NCBI GenBank assembly: GCA_050329835.1
Contig: JBHJOJ010000270.1
Location: 1 to 31,480 of the forward strand
Source of the DNA: JANNOG01 sp050329835
Lineage (GTDB): Bacteria; Actinomycetota; Actinomycetes; Actinomycetales; JBBAYJ01
DNA length: 31,480 nt
Direction: 5' to 3'
Within the stretch, counting starts at the first letter, position 1. Every line of letters starts with the position of its first letter. The notes under the pieces are model-generated. The model saw only the letters and a program-made list of their open reading frames with translations, was not told where the DNA came from and made no database searches. Shown in pieces: positions 22,801-29,239 of this stretch. The position numbers and the translations under genes were made by a program.

Positions 22801-25165
22801 GGTCGCCGCCCGGCGACGCCCGCAGCGCGACCACGTCGCCGCGACCGACGTCCCGGCGCGCGAGCGAGTCGGCCAGCGCCCGGCTCGAGCGGACGAGTTC
22901 GGCATAGGTGAGGCTGCCGCCGTCCCAGTCCACCGCGACGTCGTCGGGGCGTTCGGCCGCCTGCCGCCGGACGCGGTCGGGGACGGTCGCCTCGTCGTGG
23001 CCGGCCCGGTCCCCGGTGCGGTCGGGACCGGCGGCCCGGTCGAGGACGACTCGGCGGCGCTCCTCGCCGAGGAGGTCCACCTCCCCCAGGCGACTCCCCG
23101 GGGAGCTTGCGAGGGCGAGCAGCGCCCGGTCGAGCTGGTCCACCAGCAGGTCGGCGGTGACGTCGTCGAAGAGGTCCGCCCGGAACTCGACGAGGGCCTC
23201 CAGACGGTCGCCGGCCGGGCCCGGCTCGGTGCGGACGTCCACGTTGAGGTCGTGTCGCACGTGTCCGTTGTGGACCTGTCGGCCCGCCACCACGAGCCCG
23301 GGCACCGTCCCGGCGGTCTCCGGCGGCAGCAGGTTGCAGCCCACCTGGACCAGCGGGGCCCGCCCGGGCTCGCGGGGCGGGGCGAGCCGCTCGACGACCA
23401 GGTCGTACGGGGCCTCGGCGTTGGCGTACGCCTCCCGGGCCCGGTCCCGCACCCGGCGCAGCAGCTCGCGCAGCGTGGGGTTGCCCCGGCAGTCGACACG
23501 GAGCACGACGCGGTTCACCAGGAACCCGACCAGGCCGTCGAGCTCGGGGCGCGACCTGCCGGACACCGGGAGCCCGAGGACCACCTCGTCCTGGCCGCCG
23601 CGGCGGTGCAGCACCAGGGAGAGTGCGGCGACGAACACCATGGACAGGCTCGCCGCCTCGCCCTGGGCGAGGTCCTCCAGGGCCTTCGCCGCACGTGGCT
23701 CCCGGGCGAGCCGGCGGACCAGGCCCGCGCTGCCGGTGTGCCAGCCGTGCGGGCGGTCCGGGACGAGGTCGAGGGCGGGGAGGTCGTGGAGCCGCTCCAG
23801 CCAGAAGCCGAGCTGGTCGTCCAGCTCGCCGCGCGCGACGCGCTCGCGCTGCCAGGCCGTGACGTCCGCGGGCTGGTGGACGAGCTCCGGGAGGGCCGGT
23901 CGCCCACCCGCCGCCAGGGCGCGGTACGCCGCGTCGAGGTCGGCGGTGAGCACGCCGAAGGACGAGGCGTCGGCGACCAGGTGGTGGACGACCAGCACGA
24001 GCTCCGGTCCGGTCCGGCGACGGATCAGGTGGGCCCTGACCAGGGGGCCCCGCTCGAGGTCGAAGACGGCGGTGGCCGTGCTCCGCAGCAGCCGCTCCGC
24101 CAGCTCCGCCTCGTCGGCGGGCGGCGTGCCCCGGAGATCGGTCTCCGGGAGTCGCACGGGCCGCGGCGGCAGCACCGCGGCGACCGGTTCGCCGGCCTCC
24201 TCCCGGACGACCGTCCGCAGCGCCTCGTGCCGCTCGACGACCGCGTCGAGGGACCGGCGGACGAATTCGGGGTCGGCGGCGGCGGGCAGGCGCAGCGCGA
24301 CGGTGAGGTTGTGCGTCGGCTCACCCGGGCGGAGCTTCTCCAGATACCACAGCTGCGCTTGCGCGAACGACAACGGACCGGTGAGCACCGGGTCGGGACC
24401 GCTGGGCGAGCCGGGGGCCTCGACCCGCGGCGCCGCGTCCGGGGACTCCGCGCCGCCCAGGGCGCCCCGCACCGCGAGGGCCACGACGTCGGCGTGCTCG
24501 TGCACCGCGAAGTGTCCTCCCGGGAGCCGGTGCAGGGTGAACGGGGCCCTCGTGCAGTCGCGCCATGCCGAGACGTCCCCGACGGACACGGCCGGGTCGT
24601 CCACGCCGGCCAGCGCCACGATCGGGCACTCGAGGACCGCCCCGGCGGGTGAGGGCAGGCCGTCGAGCAGCTCCAGGTCGGCGCGCAGCGTCGCCACCAG
24701 CCGGGTCCGCGCCGTCGGATCCGCCAGCAGCTCGGACGGCGTCCCCCCGAGCGCGGTCACCCGCCCGAGCAGCTCGTCGTCGGTGAGCTCGGCCGCGGGC
24801 CGCTGGCGCGAGGCCACGTGCGGCGCGGGCGAGGCGGCCGCGGCGAACAGCCGTGGCCCGGGGACTCCCCGTCGCTGCAGGCGCCGGACGAGTTCGAAGG
24901 CGAGTCGCGCCCCCATGCTGTGGCCGAAGACCGCCCATGGCCGAGAGGCGAGCGGGGCCAGCAGGTCCTCGAGTTCGTCGAGGTCGATGCGGGGCGGTTC
25001 CCCCAGCCGCGACTCCCGCCCGGGCAGCGCCGGGGTGAGCACGTCGACACCCGGCAGCAGCCGCCCCCAGGCCCGGTAGGCGGCGGTCCCGGCGCCGGCG
25101 TTCGGCAGGCAGACCAGGACCGGTCCCGAATCCCCGGGCAGTGTCGGCGTGACATCCGCGATCAT
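19802..25165 (-). CDS. non-ribosomal peptide synthetase A: TE-C-A-T-E with N-terminal thioesterase
   Basis: A 1787-residue protein starting at ATG in an ATGA overlap with the ligase stop. Residues 10-240 are a type II-like thioesterase: CLPNAGAG, GHSMG with Ser83, Asp190 in DDP, and His218 in LPGGHFAVHEH. C (about 264-690) has HHLVADASS (His394, His395, Asp399). A (about 735-1220) has YTSGSTGAPKG, NHYGPTETT, YRTGD and TARGKLD (Lys1211). Its pocket residues D917 A918 T921 K960 V985 G987 H1010 V1018 G1019 K1211 read DATKVGHVGK, eight of ten identical to the Asp code DLTKVGHIGK. T (about 1233-1300) has LGGDS, Ser1265, the GGDS form usual before E domains. E (about 1312-1760) has HHLVVDVMSW and TVGWLTRRYPV, but EAAGRE replaces EGHGRE and the PIQxWF opening is missing. 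Activation of Asp or a close relative is likely; epimerisation is uncertain. Confidence 0.94.
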   Translation of the reverse strand: MIADVTPTLPGDSGPVLVCLPNAGAGTAAYRAWGRLLPGVDVLTPALPGRESRLGEPPRIDLDELEDLLAPLASRPWAVFGHSMGARLAFELVRRLQRRGVPGPRLFAAAASPAPHVASRQRPAAELTDDELLGRVTALGGTPSELLADPTARTRLVATLRADLELLDGLPSPAGAVLECPIVALAGVDDPAVSVGDVSAWRDCTRAPFTLHRLPGGHFAVHEHADVVALAVRGALGGAESPDAAPRVEAPGSPSGPDPVLTGPLSFAQAQLWYLEKLRPGEPTHNLTVALRLPAAADPEFVRRSLDAVVERHEALRTVVREEAGEPVAAVLPPRPVRLPETDLRGTPPADEAELAERLLRSTATAVFDLERGPLVRAHLIRRRTGPELVLVVHHLVADASSFGVLTADLDAAYRALAAGGRPALPELVHQPADVTAWQRERVARGELDDQLGFWLERLHDLPALDLVPDRPHGWHTGSAGLVRRLAREPRAAKALEDLAQGEAASLSMVFVAALSLVLHRRGGQDEVVLGLPVSGRSRPELDGLVGFLVNRVVLRVDCRGNPTLRELLRRVRDRAREAYANAEAPYDLVVERLAPPREPGRAPLVQVGCNLLPPETAGTVPGLVVAGRQVHNGHVRHDLNVDVRTEPGPAGDRLEALVEFRADLFDDVTADLLVDQLDRALLALASSPGSRLGEVDLLGEERRRVVLDRAAGPDRTGDRAGHDEATVPDRVRRQAAERPDDVAVDWDGGSLTYAELVRSSRALADSLARRDVGRGDVVALRASPGGDLVVGLLGVMTAGATWLPLDPRWPGERCSTVMRDADASFLLVDDDPAGGGAPPRRGTVAGLVADGDPSRPAPPVRPDDAAYLMYTSGSTGAPKGVVVEHGHLARYVDAVVRRLGMSAGEVSGLVLPVAFDASGTSLFPPLVTGGTLRLFPTTVVADPDALGRRFRERAVDHLKVTPSLLAALGSGAEPAAVAPRASLVLGGEAAPAPWLRELLAEADCTVVNHYGPTETTVGVLAGAVTADDLDGVASAPLGTPLGEARVYVLDRYLQPVPDGVPGELVIGGPTVARGYHGRPAETAGRFVPDPWSARPGARMYRTGDRGRRLPDGRLEFLGRLDRQVKVRGVRVEPAETERALQAAVGVAAAVVVPRPSPGSGSSLDAYVVPRTGERLDPGSLAEEVARHLPAVLVPATVQVLDRLPVTARGKLDVEALPRPGRADREAAGRPLDAKERVLAGVWQDVLGGVTPSPEDTFFRLGGDSIASIRVVARARAAGLELTPHDVLSHQTLRDQAAVARSSAPVTASGPVRGRLPLPPSHARVLSAAADPDRFWLGVRLVLRDDVDLEVLGRALTAVRAHHEALRARVDDEPGGGGWTLEVLPGSSDWPLLRLDAAAAGGPGPDDGDDEDVMAEQLAGRLRLRTGEVVAAGVATSGVGGGETRELVLVAHHLVVDVMSWGVLLDDLDLAYRRLAAGEPPRLPPVPVGLTAWLQGLDPGPAAEATAGTEDGLPTGAPEPVATDLEDGLATRRHWSELSADVGRSLSNGLGPRYGATLEDALVTALAAAAEAVGWPAVQVDLEAAGREPPWVEVDAQRTVGWLTRRYPVRLPTRRPGDLAGLLVDVKEAVRLAARDHGAATGAPAPDGGSGLGVNVLGDVSRLLDRAPRLSAAPPRLLARSRRGLPVDLDVIVSPDGGLGLSWTYDGREHAHADVVVLAEATGEGLAALAREVVATREVVYTPSDFPDAGLDPEGLALVVAEVTGGAPGPSAEDGPGGPAGGGGWRP

Positions 25166-26544
25166 ACGTCGCCCCTGGGGCCACGAGCGGCCGATACGCC
25201 GATGACCTGACCGGATAACGCACCGGTCCCGAGTCGGACGCCCGCCAGGAGCCGTCCCCGGAGGGGTTTCCCGCTGGCGGTGCGCGGGATCTCGGGGACG
25301 CGTCTGATATGACGCGGCACCTTGTACGGCGACAGCAGACCCGACACATGTGACCGGATCACCGCATCGGTCGCCGTATCGTCGGCGACCACGAAGGCCA
25401 CGACCTCCTGTCCGTTGTCGGTGTCCGCCCCGGCGACGACGACGTCATGGACACCGGGCTGATCGGATATCACCCCCTCGACCTCCACGGGGTCGACCTT
25501 GCGGCCCGCGACATTGATCGTGACTCCCGATCTGCCGGTCACGTGGACGTTTCCACGATCGTCGACGTGACCGAGGTCCCCGGTCGCGCGCCACGTCCGG
25601 CCCGGGACGTCGGTCCGCCGCACGAGCAGCTCACCGGAGTCGGACCGGCGCACCTGCACGCCGTCGATGGCGGGACCGACCCCCTCGTCGACGGCACCGG
25701 TCCCGATGCTGATCTGACCGTCCTCCGTCGATCCGTAGTGGGCGAGCAGCGGCAGTCCCGTGGTCTCCCGCCAGCGGGCGGCCAGGGCTGCGGGGACGGG
25801 CTCCCCGGCGGCGACACAGCGCCGCAACGACCAGCTCCGGGCCAAGGAGTCGTCCCGGGCCGGCTCGCGCTGATACCAGGCGTAGAGGTACGGCACCGAG
25901 AGCATGACGGTCACGCGCTCGTCCAGGAGCACCGGGGCGAGATCCGCAGGCCCGACCGACCCCGGCGAGAGCACCACCCGAGCCCCGGCGCCGAGGCCGG
26001 CGAGGACGCCGGCAGCGAGGCAGTACCGGTGGTGCAGGGGCGTCCCGCACCACAGGACGTCGGAGTCCTCGTACCCGGCCGCCCGCGCGAACGCAGCCGC
26101 GTTGACGAGGAGGTCGTCCCAGCCCAGGCCGACGATCTTGGGAGCGCCCGTGGTCCCCGACGTGCTGATGCCGAGCGTCCGCGACCGATCGCCCGGGGCG
26201 AATCCCGCCACCGCCCGCTCGACCTCCCAGTCGGTGGCGGAGGCGTCCAGCACCAGCGGGGAGTCACCGGCACAGGCGGTGGCGAGGATCTCCAGGACGT
26301 CGCTCGCCCGGGACCTCACGGTGACGGTGACGCGCCGTGCCGATCCGCGCGCCGGGGCGCGCCCGTGGGCGGACGCCAGGGCGGCGGCGAGCTCGCCGTA
26401 GGTCACGCTGTCATGGGCTCCTCTCAGCGCGACCGCCGCGGGCGGGCGCGCGGCCAGCCCGGCGACGAACTCGCCGAGGGCTTGCTGCGAGCCGTCCCGG
26501 GCGGGGGCCGGGGATCCGACGGAGTCCTCGGGCCCCCCGATCAC
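25162..26544 (-). CDS. stand-alone acyl/aryl-AMP ligase (adenylate-forming enzyme)
   Basis: A 460-residue adenylate-forming enzyme starting at GTG in a GTGA overlap with the cupin gene. Motifs: STSGTTGAPK (127-136), HYGSTED (269-275), ATGDLGHVDDRG (320-331), TGRSGVTINVAGRKVDP with the hinge Arg338, and the catalytic Lys426 in TASGKPLRGRLL. It is somewhat short for the family because the N-terminal part is compact. It would adenylate a carboxylic acid and pass it to CoA or to a carrier domain. No free carrier protein is encoded nearby, so the acceptor could be CoA (priming the PKS) or a carrier domain of the cluster enzymes. The substrate is unknown; a fatty, aryl or amino acid starter is possible. 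Its place just upstream of the NRPS genes supports a role in chain initiation. Confidence 0.88.
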   Translation of the reverse strand: MIGGPEDSVGSPAPARDGSQQALGEFVAGLAARPPAAVALRGAHDSVTYGELAAALASAHGRAPARGSARRVTVTVRSRASDVLEILATACAGDSPLVLDASATDWEVERAVAGFAPGDRSRTLGISTSGTTGAPKIVGLGWDDLLVNAAAFARAAGYEDSDVLWCGTPLHHRYCLAAGVLAGLGAGARVVLSPGSVGPADLAPVLLDERVTVMLSVPYLYAWYQREPARDDSLARSWSLRRCVAAGEPVPAALAARWRETTGLPLLAHYGSTEDGQISIGTGAVDEGVGPAIDGVQVRRSDSGELLVRRTDVPGRTWRATGDLGHVDDRGNVHVTGRSGVTINVAGRKVDPVEVEGVISDQPGVHDVVVAGADTDNGQEVVAFVVADDTATDAVIRSHVSGLLSPYKVPRHIRRVPEIPRTASGKPLRGRLLAGVRLGTGALSGQVIGVSAARGPRGDV

Positions 26545-26978
26545 GAGCGCGGGGCCCTCGGGCCGAAGCTGTCGTCGTACTCGGGCACCCCGATGATCAC
26601 GATGAAGTAGCCCGACCCCTCCAGGACGTTCGCGCGGTGCCGGAGGCCGGCGGGCACCAGCACCGACGCGGGCGCCGCCACCTCGTGCCGCTCGTCACCC
26701 AACTCGATCTCGAACAACAATCGACCCGGGGAGAGCAGGAGGTTGAGTTCGTCCACGACGTGCGTGTGGGGATCGCAGTACTGTCGTGACTCCCGAGGGA
26801 CATCCTGATCGATCTCGTGGACCGCGACGTGGGCCCCGAACGCGTCATGCAGCCCGCCACCGGCCATCTGACGTCGCACGAATGGAGCCACGCCGTGATG
26901 GCGGAGTGCCTCCAGCGGCCGGACGAGACCAGCGGATATCAGCCCTCCGGCCCGGTCGACGCGACGAGAATCCAGCAT
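26541..26978 (-). CDS. small cupin-domain protein
   Basis: A 145-residue protein, first gene of the - operon. The cupin core carries motif 1, DPHTHVVDELN (His71, His73, Glu77), and motif 2, VLVPAGLRHRAN (Pro109, Gly111, His114, Asn117), so a complete 3-His/1-Glu metal site is predicted. There is no signal peptide. Single-domain cupins serve as dioxygenases, isomerases, epimerases or sensors, and the sequence does not say which. It could be a tailoring enzyme or could modify the acid activated by the ligase encoded next, which overlaps it by 4 bases. ATG 26978 was chosen over GTG 27029 because it has a good ribosome site (AGGGGGT). Confidence 0.82.
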   Translation of the reverse strand: MLDSRRVDRAGGLISAGLVRPLEALRHHGVAPFVRRQMAGGGLHDAFGAHVAVHEIDQDVPRESRQYCDPHTHVVDELNLLLSPGRLLFEIELGDERHEVAAPASVLVPAGLRHRANVLEGSGYFIVIIGVPEYDDSFGPRAPRS

Positions 26979-26983
26979 CTGCG

Positions 26984-26990
26984 ACCCCCT
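26984..26990 (-). promoter_or_regulatory. ribosome binding site of the cupin gene
   Basis: On the - strand this reads AGGGGGT, 5 bases before ATG 26978. The alternative GTG start at 27029 has no comparable site. Confidence 0.65.
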
Positions 26991-27158
26991 GGTTCGATCA
27001 TCGACGAACTGCCTCCCCGGACAGATCACAAGTTAGCATCGGCCACTCCATTTGCACCTTGGAATTAGCTGGGAATGCTCGCGGACGCCGCTGCGGAACG
27101 GTCGGCGCCGTCGTCGGCCGCGGGGTCGGAGCCGCCGGGGGACGGCTACGGTGCGGCC
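26991..27158. promoter_or_regulatory. divergent intergenic region, probable promoter area of the - operon
   Basis: This gap separates the cupin gene (- strand) from the FAD oxidoreductase gene (+ strand). The section 27022-27078 is markedly A+T-richer than its surroundings (agttagcatc, tttgcacctt, ggaattagct), as expected for a promoter in this genome. On the - strand TAACTT (27035-27030) could serve as a -10 element, but I find no convincing -35 at the right spacing. No gene or strong repeat is visible here. Confidence 0.35.
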
Positions 27159-28508
27159 GTGACCACGACCCCGTCCCCGCCCCGCTCGGTCGACGTGGCC
27201 GTCGTCGGAGCCGGCCTCGCCGGCCTGGCCGCCGCCCGCACGCTGGCCGGCAACGGGCTGGCGGTGGCGGTGCTCGAGGGTTCCGACGGCGTCGGCGGGC
27301 GGGTCCGCACCGATGTCGTCGACGGCTGGCGCGCGGACCGCGGATTCCAGCTCCTCAACCCCACCTACCCCGCACTGGGCCGCTACGTCGACGTCGCGGC
27401 CCTGCGGCTGCAACCCCTCGGCGTGGGCGTCGTCACCGTGCTCCCCGACGGACGGCGGGTCGTCCTCCCGGACCCGCGGCGCCGTCCGCTGCAGGCGCTG
27501 CGCGCGATACCGGCCCTGGGCGACGGCGCCCTCGCCGACGTCGTGGGGCTGGCCCGCCTCGTCGCCCGCAGCGTCCTGGCCGGCACCCGCCGCCTGGAGT
27601 CCGGCCCGGACACCGGGTGGCACGACGCGCTCGACGCCGCGGGGCTGCGCGGCGGCCTGCGGCGCCGCGTCGTCGAGCCGTTCCTCACCGGGACGCTGGC
27701 CGACGCCGACGGGACGACGTCGCGCCGCTACGTCGACCTCGTGCTGCGGTCCTTCGCGGCCGCCGCCCTCGCCGGGCCGCCCGGCGTCCCCACGGGCGGG
27801 ATGCAGGCCTTCGCCGACGCCCTCGCGGCACCGGTCCGGGACCACGTCCACCTCGGCGCGGCAGTGAGATCGCTCGCCCGGGCCGACCCGGGCTGGACGC
27901 TGCGCACCACGGTCGGCGAGGTCGCGGCCCGGGCGGTGGTGCTCGCGACCGACGGCCCGGCGGCCGCGGACCTCACCGGGCGGCCGGCACCGGCGATGCG
28001 GGGCCTCACGACGTTCTGGCACGTGACGGACGCGCCGCCCACCGAGCCCGACCGCTCCCGCTACCTGCACGTCGACGGTGGTGGAGCCCACCGGCGGCCG
28101 GGCGGCCTGGTCAACACGGTGGTGCTCTCCCGCAGCGCACCGTCGTACCGGGCGCCGGGGGCCGCTGCCGGGGCCGAACTGGTCGCGACCACGGTGCTGG
28201 GCGACCGGCCGGGCGCCGAGCCGCAGGCGCGGCTCGCCGCGGGCCGGGCGCTCGGCTGCGACCCGCGGGGTTGGCGGCTGCTGGTCACGCACGCGATCCC
28301 GCGTGCCCTCCCCGTGGCCCTGCCGGCGCTCGACGTCCGGTCCCCGGTCGACCTCGGCGGCGGCCTGGTGGTGGCCGGCGACCATCGCGACACCCCCTCG
28401 ATCCAGGGGGCCCTGACCTCCGGGCGGCGCGGAGCCCTCGCGGCGCTGCGGCACCTGGCCGGGACCCCGCTGGTCCCCGCTCCCCGGGAGGCCGCCGGTG
28501 CCCGCTGA
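27159..28508 (+). CDS. FAD-dependent oxidoreductase (amine oxidase / phytoene desaturase-like)
   Basis: About 449 residues from GTG 27159 (VTTTPSPPRSVDVAVV). An upstream ATG at 27075 would add 28 Ala/Ser-rich residues, and neither start has a strong ribosome site. The N-terminus has the dinucleotide-binding motif VVGAGLAGLAAARTLA followed by LEGSDGVGGRVRTD, the GG-doublet characteristic of flavin amine oxidases and carotenoid desaturase-like enzymes. The C-terminal FAD motif GGLVVAGDHRDTPSIQGALT includes the Gly-Asp pair contacting FAD and the SIQGA segment of this group. Substrate is unknown. It reads away from the biosynthetic cluster and overlaps the peptidase E gene by 11 bases, so it more likely belongs to the flanking chromosome than to the cluster. 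A tailoring role cannot be excluded. Confidence 0.87.
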   Translation: MTTTPSPPRSVDVAVVGAGLAGLAAARTLAGNGLAVAVLEGSDGVGGRVRTDVVDGWRADRGFQLLNPTYPALGRYVDVAALRLQPLGVGVVTVLPDGRRVVLPDPRRRPLQALRAIPALGDGALADVVGLARLVARSVLAGTRRLESGPDTGWHDALDAAGLRGGLRRRVVEPFLTGTLADADGTTSRRYVDLVLRSFAAAALAGPPGVPTGGMQAFADALAAPVRDHVHLGAAVRSLARADPGWTLRTTVGEVAARAVVLATDGPAAADLTGRPAPAMRGLTTFWHVTDAPPTEPDRSRYLHVDGGGAHRRPGGLVNTVVLSRSAPSYRAPGAAAGAELVATTVLGDRPGAEPQARLAAGRALGCDPRGWRLLVTHAIPRALPVALPALDVRSPVDLGGGLVVAGDHRDTPSIQGALTSGRRGALAALRHLAGTPLVPAPREAAGAR

Positions 28509-29226
28509 CGTCCCCACCATCCTCGCCTCGTCGGGCGGGTGGGTGGCGGGCCGCCGGACCCGGCTCGCCCTCGGCCCGCTGGTCCGCCATGCCGTCGACC
28601 TCGCGGGGGTCGCCGGCCGGGCGCCACGGGTCACCTTCGTCGGGACGGCCGGCGGCGACCAGGCCCACTGGACCGCGTGGGCGCTCGAGGCCGCTGCGGA
28701 GGCCGGCGTGGACGGCGCCGTGCTCTCGCTGTTCCCGATGCCGAACGTCGATGACCTGGGCACGCTGGTGCACGGCAGCGACGTGGTGTGGGTCAACGGG
28801 GGGTCGGTCGCGAACCTGCTCGCGGTGTGGCGGGTCCACGGCCTGGACCGGATCCTGCACGAGGCGTGGCGGGCCGGCGTGGTGCTGGGCGGCGTGAGCG
28901 CGGGCTCCCTCTGCTGGCACGTCGGCGGGACGACCGACTCGTTCGGTCCGGACCTGCGCGCCGTGACGGACGCCCTGGGGTTCCTGCCGTACGGCAACGG
29001 TGTCCACTACGACAGCGAGGCGGGGCGCCGGCCGCTGCTGCAGCGCCTGGTGGCCGACGGCACGCTCCCGCTGTCGTACGCGACGGACGACGGGGCCGGC
29101 ATCGTGTACCGCGGGACCGAGCCCACCGACGTGGTGACCGAGCGCGACGGTGCCGCCGCCTACCGGATCGAGGCCCGGGACGGGCGCGCCGTCGAGACCC
29201 GCCTCGACGCGCGTCGCCTGCGCTGA
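28498..29226 (+). CDS. peptidase E / S51-family serine peptidase homologue
   Basis: A 242-residue protein starting at GTG, overlapping the end of the oxidoreductase gene by 11 bases. The family nucleophile motif GVSAGSLCWH is present, with Ser134 as predicted nucleophile. LASSGGW at the N-terminus, WVNGGSVANLL in the middle, GVHYDSEAGRRP and ATDDGAGIVY also match S51 (dipeptidase E and related cyanophycinase-fold) proteins. Family members cleave N-terminal Asp dipeptides, but many actinobacterial homologues are uncharacterised. It is probably cytoplasmic, with no signal peptide. The next gene starts 13 bases downstream. Confidence 0.9.
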   Translation: MPADVPTILASSGGWVAGRRTRLALGPLVRHAVDLAGVAGRAPRVTFVGTAGGDQAHWTAWALEAAAEAGVDGAVLSLFPMPNVDDLGTLVHGSDVVWVNGGSVANLLAVWRVHGLDRILHEAWRAGVVLGGVSAGSLCWHVGGTTDSFGPDLRAVTDALGFLPYGNGVHYDSEAGRRPLLQRLVADGTLPLSYATDDGAGIVYRGTEPTDVVTERDGAAAYRIEARDGRAVETRLDARRLR

Positions 29227-29239
29227 CGGGCCGGGCGGC

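Noticed and set aside
21935..24652. 905-residue open frame on the + strand, opposite NRPS-A
   Set aside because: It has shadow-frame composition with no recognisable domain; the - strand has the complete NRPS motifs.
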